Origin: CAUZEO01 sp963578625
Lineage (GTDB): Bacteria; Verrucomicrobiota; Kiritimatiellia; SLOV01
Length of the DNA stretch: 15,695 nt
Reading direction: 5' to 3'
NCBI GenBank assembly: GCA_963578625.1
Contig: CAUZEO010000087.1
Location: forward strand, 1 to 15,695
A model generated the notes under the pieces. That model saw nothing but the letters and a program-made list of their open reading frames with translations. It was not told the origin of the DNA and ran no database searches. Both the position numbers and the translations under genes were made by a program. Positions 1-6,149 of this stretch are shown here, one piece after another. Numbering within the stretch: position 1 is the stretch's first letter; each line of letters begins with the position of its first letter.

Positions 1-1
1 G

Positions 2-469
2 GGCAAGCAGGAGTTTCTCGACTTGGCACTGTCCGAAGATCCTGCCCGCCGCGTTCTCATCGCGGGCACCTACAACTGCCATCCGGTTCCAGTGGCCGCT
101 GCTACCGCTTGCCTGACGAAACTGGGTCGTCCTGCGCTGAAACTGTACGATCATCTCGAATCGTTGGCGGCCCGGCTGGAGGAGGGGCAAAAGAAGATTT
201 TTGACCACCACCGAATAGCGACCACAATCGTGCGCCAGGGAAGCGCGCATTGCGTATATTTCATGGAGCATGCCCCCTCAAACTGGTGGGAAATTGCTAC
301 CGGGCATGACATGAAGTTCGATGCTGCGTATCGCTCGGCGCTGATTGATCGGGGCATTTACAATTTTCCGCTCGCCACGAAACAGGGTAGTATCAGCTGT
401 GCGCACTCGGTCGAGGACATTGACCGCACTCTGAATGTGACCGACGAAGTCGTAGGGCGTCTGTCTTAA
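2..469 (+). CDS. Class III aminotransferase, glutamate-1-semialdehyde aminomutase type (3' part only)
   Basis: This is the C-terminal ~155 residues of a PLP-dependent class III aminotransferase; the 5' part, with the PLP-binding lysine, lies outside the window. The reading frame is open from base 2. The stretch GTYNCHPVPVAAATACL matches the family segment G-T-[FY]-x-x-[HN]-P-x-x-[MV]-A-A-A, whose Thr contacts the cofactor phosphate. The end, RGIYNFPLATKQGSISCAHS followed by VEDIDRTL, is the usual C-terminus of glutamate-1-semialdehyde 2,1-aminomutase relatives (S/A-x-x-H-[ST]-x-x-D-I-[DE]-x-[TA]-[LI]). Whether it makes 5-aminolevulinate or acts on another amine substrate cannot be told, because the substrate-specific N-terminal part is missing. 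The stop is followed 32 bases later by the next ORF on the same strand, so co-transcription is possible. Confidence 0.85.
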   Translation, partial: GKQEFLDLALSEDPARRVLIAGTYNCHPVPVAAATACLTKLGRPALKLYDHLESLAARLEEGQKKIFDHHRIATTIVRQGSAHCVYFMEHAPSNWWEIATGHDMKFDAAYRSALIDRGIYNFPLATKQGSISCAHSVEDIDRTLNVTDEVVGRLS

Positions 470-501
470 ACAACGATGTGAGCGGGGAAAGGCTTGAAGT
501 G

Positions 502-807
502 ATGGCAATTTCGCTTCTTCTGTGTGACCAGCATCCGGACGGGCGTCCGGTAGCCACTTGCCCGGTTTGTGGAAAGACCGTGTGCTCCGATTGCATTCGG
601 ACCTACGGTTATTTCTGCAGCGAGGAGTGCCGGACCGTGTATGGCGCGGACGAACCCGGGTCGGGGGAAGCGGACGAGCACGCGAACTGGGAGGAAGCTG
701 AGGCTCTGGGGCGTTGCCTTGGAGCCGGGTTAAAGATTGTCTTCCTGGTCCTGGTCGCGCTGGTGGTGGCGTACGTCGTGATGCCCTTCGGCGTCGAGGT
801 CTCCTGA
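502..807 (+). CDS. Small B-box-like zinc-finger protein with one C-terminal membrane segment
   Basis: This 101-aa protein has an N-terminal metal-binding cluster (CDQH, CPVCGKTVCSDC, FCSEEC; about residues 8-44). The Cys/His spacing resembles B-box or ribbon zinc fingers. An acidic linker follows, then one hydrophobic segment (KIVFLVLVALVVAYVVMPF, about residues 77-95). The likely topology is an N-terminal zinc domain in the cytoplasm and a C-terminal anchor. I chose ATG 502, preceded by a purine-rich GGGGAAAGG stretch; an in-frame GTG at 478 would add eight residues. The next gene begins 22 bases downstream and also starts with a zinc finger before a membrane helix, and a rhomboid protease follows that. 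The cluster therefore looks like a membrane-associated functional unit. The specific role is unknown. Confidence 0.75.
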   Translation: MAISLLLCDQHPDGRPVATCPVCGKTVCSDCIRTYGYFCSEECRTVYGADEPGSGEADEHANWEEAEALGRCLGAGLKIVFLVLVALVVAYVVMPFGVEVS

Positions 808-829
808 ACCGCCGCCTGACGCGTTGGTC

Positions 830-1294
830 ATGGAGCGCCTGTTTCTCGAACTCGACGAGCATGCCGGGGATTGGGCGATCGGCCCGCCGCCCTGCGCTCT
901 TCATCGCGAATCGGACGCGACAGGGATCTGCGGCGGCTGCCGTCGTCCGGTATGCCGCGAATGCATCGTTCCCATTCTGGGGGACGTACGTTGCGGCAGG
1001 TGCCGCCCACGGTGGGCGCGGCGGCTGCCGTCTCCGCTTTCCGCGACCGGTTCCTTTCTGCAGACCGTCCTGCGCCGTCCCTGGGCCGCGGCGGTAGTCC
1101 TCTTTTTTTTAATCGCAGGAGGGGACCCTGGTTCTCATGCCGAACGCCTTCCGGCCGAAGGAACCTGCCTTGCCGGACTGGCTCGAGGACGCGACGTTAC
1201 GCGCGCCGTTGCTGCAACGCGCTTTCCGGCTGATCCACGCGGGAAACCTGTTTTCAGATCGTCACAATACCAGCCGGGCCGAGCGATGCTATGA
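830..1294 (+). CDS. Zinc-finger plus transmembrane N-terminal half of a frame-split gene
   Basis: Residues about 20-60 carry a second B-box-like metal-binding cluster (CALHRES, CGGCRRPVCREC, CGRC). A strongly hydrophobic segment follows (PWAAAVVLFFLIAGG, near residues 85-99). After that the frame stops looking like protein: it runs on through Arg/Pro-rich sequence to a stop at 1294 while overlapping the next frame. Removing one G from the GGGG at 1121-1124 joins this frame to the downstream TPR-like ORF. The membrane helix then continues naturally as LIAGGTLVLMPNAF. I therefore read the part after about 1123 as out-of-frame and the true product as one zinc finger/TM/TPR protein spanning 830-1772. 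An assembly error, a genuine pseudogene or programmed frameshifting would look the same here. The ATG at 830 is preferred over TTG 824. Confidence 0.5.
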   Translation: MERLFLELDEHAGDWAIGPPPCALHRESDATGICGGCRRPVCRECIVPILGDVRCGRCRPRWARRLPSPLSATGSFLQTVLRRPWAAAVVLFFLIAGGDPGSHAERLPAEGTCLAGLARGRDVTRAVAATRFPADPRGKPVFRSSQYQPGRAML

Positions 1295-1772
1295 ACGGGC
1301 CCTGTCGGCCTGCGCCGCGTACAATGAAGTAAACCCGGACTCCGGACATCGCACACAGGTACAGTTGGGTATCGGACGATTGCTGGAGAAACTGAACCGT
1401 CTCGACGAGGCAGCAAAGCTCTATCGCGAAATATTGGAAGCTGATTCGCTCCATGCCACGGGCGTTGCTCACTACTACCTGGCGCAACTGAGCGAGTCCA
1501 CTATGAAAGATACGGATGCGGCTTGTGCGCACTACGAAATGGCGCTCCAGATCGTAGAAAACGAAGACGCCACGCTGGATCGTCTCATTGAGTTTTACGC
1601 TACCGATCGGGTGGCTGCGCGGGATCTCTACTCAGTCGCTGCTCTCACCGATACCGTGACCAGCCCGGGAGTGGTGCGGGAAGAGATTTACGCGGGGCTG
1701 GACCGGTGCGGCGCCGGCGACGCAGCCCGGCCCAAAGATCCGGCGCGTATTCTACAGGTGGGCGGGGAGTAG
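1137..1772 (+). CDS. TPR-like helical protein (probably C-terminal part of the frame-split zinc-finger/TM gene)
   Basis: This 211-aa soluble, helix-rich protein has recognisable tetratricopeptide-type pairs. QVQLGIGRLLEKLNRLDEAA (residues about 75-93) is followed by KLYREILEADSLH, and AHYYLAQLSE leads into ACAHYEMALQIV (about 111-140). TPR domains normally hold protein partners. ATG 1137 could serve as an independent start: AGGAGG lies at 1117-1122, but 14 bases upstream, which is long. The alternative is that the ORF continues the frame upstream of a single-base insertion at 1121-1124; the uninterrupted hydrophobic segment obtained after the correction favours this. The stop is followed six bases later by the rhomboid start, so the two are almost certainly transcribed together. 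Confidence 0.7.
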   Translation: MPNAFRPKEPALPDWLEDATLRAPLLQRAFRLIHAGNLFSDRHNTSRAERCYERALSACAAYNEVNPDSGHRTQVQLGIGRLLEKLNRLDEAAKLYREILEADSLHATGVAHYYLAQLSESTMKDTDAACAHYEMALQIVENEDATLDRLIEFYATDRVAARDLYSVAALTDTVTSPGVVREEIYAGLDRCGAGDAARPKDPARILQVGGE

Positions 1773-1778
1773 CGTACG

Positions 1779-2966
1779 ATGCTTTTTCCCTATCATATTG
1801 AATATGAATACCGCCGATGGCCGGTGGCGACGTTGGGCGTGATCGGATTCACAACGCTGGTGTTTCTGGTGCTCCAGTTGATGCCGCCGGACAGTCGATT
1901 CGTGATGCTGTACCGCTTCGGTTTTCCTCCGGAGGATTTCTCGCCGATCTCCCTGGTCTCGTCCACCCTTTTTCACGCCGGTTGGCTGCACTTGATCGGG
2001 AATATGTACATGCTCTGGTTATTCGGCCGCCCGCTGGAGGATCGGATCGGTCGTCCGGCTGCTATTGTATTCTATTTCACCGCGGGCGCGGTCGCGCTTG
2101 TCGCACACGCTCTGCTGACACCCGCACTGTACTGGGATGTGCCCGCGGTCGGCGCCTCCGGCGCGATCGCCGGTGTTCTGGGGGCATCGCTGGCCGTGTT
2201 TCCTGCGCTGCGCGTCGGTTGTGTGGTTCTCCTTTTCGAGTTTCGTCCGGTGGGCATTGTGAGACTGCACGCCGCGTTCGTACTCGGTTTATGGTTCCTT
2301 ATTCAGCTCATTTTACAGGAAGCGCTCGGCGGTAATCCGCAGGCTACCGGGGTGGCATACGGCGCACATCTGGGCGGATTTCTTTTTGGGTACATGCTGT
2401 TCGGAGTCCTTTCCGTGGCGCGGTCCGCGCGCCGGGACTGGGCCGTATTGCAATGGCAGATCGGGTTGCGGCGAAAGGCAGCCGAGATCGTTCGTGGTGA
2501 AACTCTTCCCGACGTGGTCACCGACGATCCCGCCTTGCGACAAATGGTTTTTCTCAAGACCCCGGGGATGCATGGTGATGCGGAGGAGATCGCCGGCTGG
2601 ATCCATACGTTGAATGTGGACCATCGGCCCGCACAGTGCGCCTCCCTGGTGGTGTCGTCAGTTCGGGCCGACGGTCTTTTTGACCGGCTCCCACTATCCG
2701 CGGTGGTGAAGGGTGGCAGAGCACTGATTACGCTTGGATACTCCCCCTATGCCTGTCGCTTGCTCATGAATCGATTGCGAACTGCTGAACCATTCGATGC
2801 GGCGGGGTTGCTGTACGAACTCGGGGCGCTTTTTTCCGCCGAGGGAAACAAGGAACTAGCGATCAGATGTTTGCAGGATCTTGTGGTGCTCGACGGTGCA
2901 AGTCCGTTGGGCGAGTCCGCAAAGTTCATGCTCGATGATTTGCGAACCAGCGTGTCCAAATCGTAG
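1779..2966 (+). CDS. Rhomboid family intramembrane serine protease with C-terminal extension
   Basis: Rhomboids cleave transmembrane substrates inside the lipid bilayer. The hallmarks are present: HAGWLHLIGNMYMLWLFG (residues 66-83) with the HxxxN oxyanion region, GASGAIAGVLG with catalytic Ser127, and GAHLGGFLFG with catalytic His197. About six membrane segments lie between residues 15 and 212. The 395-aa length exceeds a minimal rhomboid (about 200-250 aa). The extra ~180 residues are soluble and helical, with a possible TPR-like end (AGLLYELGALFSAEGNKELA, then IRCLQDLVVL), perhaps a cytosolic substrate or partner platform. ATG 1779 is supported by GGCGGGGAG just upstream. The gene follows two zinc-finger/TM ORFs with short spacing, suggesting a shared job such as membrane-protein quality control or signalling; this is inference. 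The TAG stop lies inside the 20-bp inverted repeat at 2962-2981. Confidence 0.92.
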   Translation: MLFPYHIEYEYRRWPVATLGVIGFTTLVFLVLQLMPPDSRFVMLYRFGFPPEDFSPISLVSSTLFHAGWLHLIGNMYMLWLFGRPLEDRIGRPAAIVFYFTAGAVALVAHALLTPALYWDVPAVGASGAIAGVLGASLAVFPALRVGCVVLLFEFRPVGIVRLHAAFVLGLWFLIQLILQEALGGNPQATGVAYGAHLGGFLFGYMLFGVLSVARSARRDWAVLQWQIGLRRKAAEIVRGETLPDVVTDDPALRQMVFLKTPGMHGDAEEIAGWIHTLNVDHRPAQCASLVVSSVRADGLFDRLPLSAVVKGGRALITLGYSPYACRLLMNRLRTAEPFDAAGLLYELGALFSAEGNKELAIRCLQDLVVLDGASPLGESAKFMLDDLRTSVSKS

Positions 2967-3022
2967 CGCGGAGTTCACCCTAAGGATGCAAAAGAATGAT
3001 GCCGTTGCGGTCGCATGATTGA

Positions 3023-3051
3023 AAAACCCCGCCCGCAAGGGGCGGGGTTTT
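3023..3051. terminator. Bidirectional intrinsic terminator hairpin
   Basis: A 12-bp perfect stem, AAAACCCCGCCC (3023-3034) against GGGCGGGGTTTT (3040-3051), closes a five-base loop. The A-run on one side and T-run on the other give a U-tract for either direction of transcription. It lies between two convergent genes, the expected place for a shared terminator of the rhomboid operon and the minus-strand membrane operon. Confidence 0.8.
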
Positions 3052-3139
3052 GGCGAGGTGAACTGAGGCCAGTTCAATGATTCGGTACATCGCAGATACA
3101 GGACCCCAAGGGGGGGGGGGTATTTAACGCTTGCGCCAA

Positions 3140-3156
3140 TTTCACGGACCGTGAAA
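3140..3156. repeat. Near-perfect palindrome TTTCACGG-A-CCGTGAAA
   Basis: Eight bases on each side mirror each other around a single central A. It could be a hairpin within the structured intergenic unit or a protein-binding dyad. A smaller perfect hairpin (TGAACTG-AGGC-CAGTTCA) sits at 3059-3076. Neither is followed by a T-run, so terminator function is unlikely. Confidence 0.5.
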
Positions 3157-3385
3157 CTTCGCGTCGTTGTTCCAGGCTCATGTTCGAGCTGGGATTGCAG
3201 GCTGAAACAAGATGAGTGGCAATATCTTTTGAATCGTTGGGATTCAGTTCGCAGTCGGAACCGATTACTCCACCCGTGGCCATTCACTGCGGAACCTCGG
3301 TAATCCAAAAGCTGCGCGCCATATCCGTTGCAGCCGTTCCTGCAAAAACGCAGAGTCGTTCGCAACGTTAAGGGTGAACTCCGCG

Positions 3386-3790
3386 CTACGGGGCGGCGAA
3401 AGGCTCGGTTACGAAATTGCTTACCCCGGGGATTCCTGGCTGGGGGGCTTCATTCCCGAGTTGCACGGATACCGGGTTCCGGTGATAGATCTTGCAGTTC
3501 TCACAGTAGTAGTAATTCTTGCTCTGCGCACCCGCGGACTGGGCCACGTTCGCCGCCGGCTGAGCATGGATTTTTCCGCAGTCCGGGCATGGCGTGCCCG
3601 CCGATTCTTCTTTTTCGCCGTTCAGTCCTTTGATCGATTCCGTCACTGCGATGTTGTACAACGGCGAATCGGGCAGGGTGATGTCGGCGCCGGCAGGGGG
3701 TCGCCGGAGTCCGGCTCCCACCGCGGTGGCGACCAGGGCCGCTCCGGCCATCAAGATCAAGAGTTGCTTCGTGGTCCACGTTTTCATCAT
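3386..3790 (-). CDS. Membrane-anchored small protein with two CxxCxxxH metal-binding motifs
   Basis: This 134-aa protein has an N-terminal hydrophobic segment (residues about 9-27, LLILMAGAALVATAVGAG). It acts as an uncleaved anchor or signal peptide placing the rest outside the cytoplasm. Two near-identical motifs follow, CPDCGKIH (Cys68, Cys71, His75) and CENCKIYH (Cys96, Cys99, His103), likely forming one four-Cys/two-His or split zinc ribbon. A CxxCxxxH pattern is loosely reminiscent of c-type haem sites, but the canonical haem motif is CxxCH, so I prefer zinc. It starts four bases after the stop of the 784-aa membrane protein, with AGGTGA just before the tandem ATGs, so it is the last gene of that operon. 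I do not recognise the family. The stop codon lies in the right arm of the 20-bp inverted repeat. Confidence 0.75.
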   Translation of the reverse strand: MMKTWTTKQLLILMAGAALVATAVGAGLRRPPAGADITLPDSPLYNIAVTESIKGLNGEKEESAGTPCPDCGKIHAQPAANVAQSAGAQSKNYYYCENCKIYHRNPVSVQLGNEAPQPGIPGVSNFVTEPFAAP

Positions 3791-3794
3791 TCAC

Positions 3795-6149
3795 CTATGG
3801 GGTAACGTCTTCGCTCGGACCGTCGTCCGGTACAATATCATCGTTGCGACCGAACAACCAGTCCATGAGCTCGAATTCTTCCGCGTATCGCTCGAGTTGA
3901 ATCTCCGACGGCTTGACTTTTTCGCTGAATCCCATTTGTGAATCGCTGAATTTCTCCGCCGGGACCACGACGGCAATGCGCCGCCCGCCTTCCTGAAGCC
4001 GGACCTCTCCATCCGGCCAGCAGGCTTCGACTTTGGCCAGGTTCGCCTCCTCTTTGATCACGCCGGATTTCCGAATCGAGGCCATGGCATCCTCCTGGGC
4101 CATATTCGTCGATACCGATACCATGAGCAGCAGGTGGTCGGCAGTGGAAAGGGGTCCCGGGCCGAGTTTCTCCAGCAGTTCGAGATGTTTTTGCTCGCGA
4201 ATGATCAGCCCCATCCCGGTGTCCGTCTGCTCGGACTCGTTGAGCATGTGAAAAAGGGTGTTTTTCTGGTCCGGGCCGTGAAGGTAGAAACCCGAGTACA
4301 TGCCGGTTCGCAGGACCCACTGAATGAACACGTCATATTTCTGATCATACGACGCCTCCGTCACGAACGTCCGGAGGGTGTAGGGATCGTCGTCAGGTTC
4401 GGTGGCAAAAAACATGAATTGCATGGGCTGGGCTGGCTGAGGAAATTCCGCGCGTGCCTGCTCCGCGAAGATGCAAATCGCCCAGGCGAGGGACCAAGTG
4501 ACGATGGCTGCCAGGATCGTTCCCATCAGCCGGCGGGGATGCCCGGTGCGCCAGAAAAGGTATCCGAGCAGGATCAACGCCGCCAGCCACGCCAGCCGCT
4601 TGATTGGCGTGGTGAGGGGTCCGTCGCTATGATTCAGCCATCGCATGCCGTTGAGCAGATATTCGTATTTGCCGGGATAAAAGATTTCGAAGTTTGAAAA
4701 GACGGTGCTGTCGGCGAATGCAAGAACGCGTCCCTGTCCATACCGGGATGAAACTGACGAGGAAAATTCTCCGGTGCGCATCTTCGGGTCGTCATTCGGC
4801 GGTGGATAAAAGTTGTTTACGGAGTAAATGGCGCGAAGGGACTTGGCATGGCTGACCCGGAAGATGGTTCGGGTGGAACAGGAGGTCGGCTGAATCGATG
4901 CGGGCCCGCGGAACTTGAAGAAGGTCATCCCGTGTAGAAACTGGGAGTGCATGCGGGGCACGTCATAGAGCTGGAAAAAATCTTCATCGAGATCGAAGAG
5001 TACGTCATCGCGAAAGATGAAGCCGAAGGGCCGGCACACGGTGTTGAGGTGGGTGGTGGTTCCGAACACGTTGGTGTGATCGCCGACAAGAAGGATGCCG
5101 CCTCCCTTTTTCACGAAAGCGTGAATCGCGCTCAGTTCGTCCGCCGTAAAGGCCCGGTCGGGATCGTAGATGACCAGTGCACTGGCGGTTTCAAGCTCTT
5201 CGGGCGTGATCCGCGTCTTGAGCTCACGGGTCGGATAGTAGCCTTCAAACAGGCGTTTCATGCAGGCGTAGTTGTATCCGGCCGCGGGCCCGTACCATTC
5301 CTTGTCGTAGGGCCGGTCTGTTCGCGACCACTGGGCATGGTAGGTGTTGATCACGACTTCGCCGTCCTTCCGCGATCCCGATGGTTCCCACTGTACGACG
5401 GCGGCGAGGATGAACAGAACGGCAAGAAGCCAGGGCCGCCGGGGCAGCAGGCAAGAGGGCGCATCCTGTTGGGACGCACTGGAACCGCAGATTTGTTTTT
5501 GCAGGATGACGGCGGCTGCCACCAGGAAAGGCGCGTAGAGCATCGCGATCAAGTTCAGCTTAAAGAAGGGAAGAATCGGAAGTTCTTCCGTTTCGTACCC
5601 GATAAACTCGGAGAGGAACAGAAAGAGAAGAGTCGAGAGGACCCAGCGCAGCAGCATCGCGCCCAGCACCACGCCGGCAATCCATCCGGTTCCTCTCGCC
5701 GCCGCCCTGAAGTCCGGAGCGGAAAAGAGAAGGTAGGTAAGGCCAATGCCTGAAAAGAAAAGTGGGGTAAGCAGCCCGAGGGTATCCAGGCCCACCGGAA
5801 AAACCAAGGGGCCGGCCATGGTGCTCATGTGAATCTGGCCCCCGAAGGCGCCGGCCGATACGTGCACCGCGCGTAGCAGGAGGGCCGTCGCATGGGCGAG
5901 CAACGGGATGCCGTCTTTCCAGCGGGTCGTCGCATCGATAAAAAACGCATGGAGTGTGGCCCCGACAATGAGTGCGCCCACGTTGACCAGGAGAATTTCG
6001 CAGAGTCGTCCTCGAATAGACGGGGATCTTGATCTCGACCAGCAATAGTCGGGAGCCAGCGAGACTACCCAGAGGGCGATACCCGCCGCCGGCTGAATCG
6101 TCATCAGCACCAGGGCATATGCCTTCAACAGGATAGAGAGGAACATCAA
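3795..6149 (-). CDS. Large multi-spanning membrane protein with glutamine-amidotransferase-like (DUF4350/ThuA-like) domain
   Basis: This 784-aa protein starts with about seven membrane segments (residues ~5-255). A large soluble region follows, with ITPEELETASALVIYDPDRA and FVKKGGGILLVGDH (349-358). This is the beta-strand/nucleophile-elbow pattern of class I glutamine-amidotransferase-like folds such as DUF4350, usually without the catalytic Cys, as here. RYGQGRVLAFADSTVFSN (469-486) is the matching late strand. Two more membrane helices (about 518-561) lead to a second soluble part ending in an acidic tail. Its ATG overlaps the upstream stop in an ATGA, so translation is coupled to the 852-aa protein, which has the same layout; the two probably arose by duplication and may form a heteromer. 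Such domains are known beside ABC-type or gliding-type membrane systems, but no transporter is present here, so the role stays open. Confidence 0.8.
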   Translation of the reverse strand: MMFLSILLKAYALVLMTIQPAAGIALWVVSLAPDYCWSRSRSPSIRGRLCEILLVNVGALIVGATLHAFFIDATTRWKDGIPLLAHATALLLRAVHVSAGAFGGQIHMSTMAGPLVFPVGLDTLGLLTPLFFSGIGLTYLLFSAPDFRAAARGTGWIAGVVLGAMLLRWVLSTLLFLFLSEFIGYETEELPILPFFKLNLIAMLYAPFLVAAAVILQKQICGSSASQQDAPSCLLPRRPWLLAVLFILAAVVQWEPSGSRKDGEVVINTYHAQWSRTDRPYDKEWYGPAAGYNYACMKRLFEGYYPTRELKTRITPEELETASALVIYDPDRAFTADELSAIHAFVKKGGGILLVGDHTNVFGTTTHLNTVCRPFGFIFRDDVLFDLDEDFFQLYDVPRMHSQFLHGMTFFKFRGPASIQPTSCSTRTIFRVSHAKSLRAIYSVNNFYPPPNDDPKMRTGEFSSSVSSRYGQGRVLAFADSTVFSNFEIFYPGKYEYLLNGMRWLNHSDGPLTTPIKRLAWLAALILLGYLFWRTGHPRRLMGTILAAIVTWSLAWAICIFAEQARAEFPQPAQPMQFMFFATEPDDDPYTLRTFVTEASYDQKYDVFIQWVLRTGMYSGFYLHGPDQKNTLFHMLNESEQTDTGMGLIIREQKHLELLEKLGPGPLSTADHLLLMVSVSTNMAQEDAMASIRKSGVIKEEANLAKVEACWPDGEVRLQEGGRRIAVVVPAEKFSDSQMGFSEKVKPSEIQLERYAEEFELMDWLFGRNDDIVPDDGPSEDVTP

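Larger units (their letters stand above)
2962..3390. repeat. 429-bp MITE-like unit with perfect 20-bp terminal inverted repeats
   Basis: The left end, 2962-2981 (CGTAGCGCGGAGTTCACCCT), is the exact reverse complement of 3371-3390. Inside lie a GC-rich terminator-like hairpin (3023-3051), a 7-bp hairpin (3059-3076), an 8-bp hairpin with a one-base centre (3140-3156) and a run of 11 G (3110-3120). No convincing protein is encoded; the one long antisense frame crosses both gene ends and has no recognisable domain. Size, terminal repeats and lack of coding resemble a miniature inverted-repeat element or a bounded structured intergenic element. I see no target-site duplication. The TAG stops of both convergent neighbours (2964-2966 and, on the minus strand, 3388-3386) lie inside the arms, so the arms now form the 3' ends of both genes. 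This unit fills the 419-base gap between the rhomboid and CxxCxxxH genes. Confidence 0.6.

Noticed and set aside
2856..3365. 169-codon minus-strand open frame across the rhomboid end and the inverted-repeat unit
   Set aside because: It overlaps the well-supported rhomboid gene and a terminator hairpin, and its product has no recognisable domain or hydrophobic pattern.
3386..3790. Cytochrome c identity for the CxxCxxxH protein
   Set aside because: Haem attachment normally needs CxxCH with adjacent His; here three residues separate Cys and His in both motifs, which fits a zinc ribbon better.
4947..5753. 268-codon plus-strand open frame inside the 784-aa membrane protein gene
   Set aside because: It is a shadow of the minus-strand gene, whose membrane segments and GGGILLVGDH motif fit a real protein; the plus-strand product is a low-complexity charged sequence.
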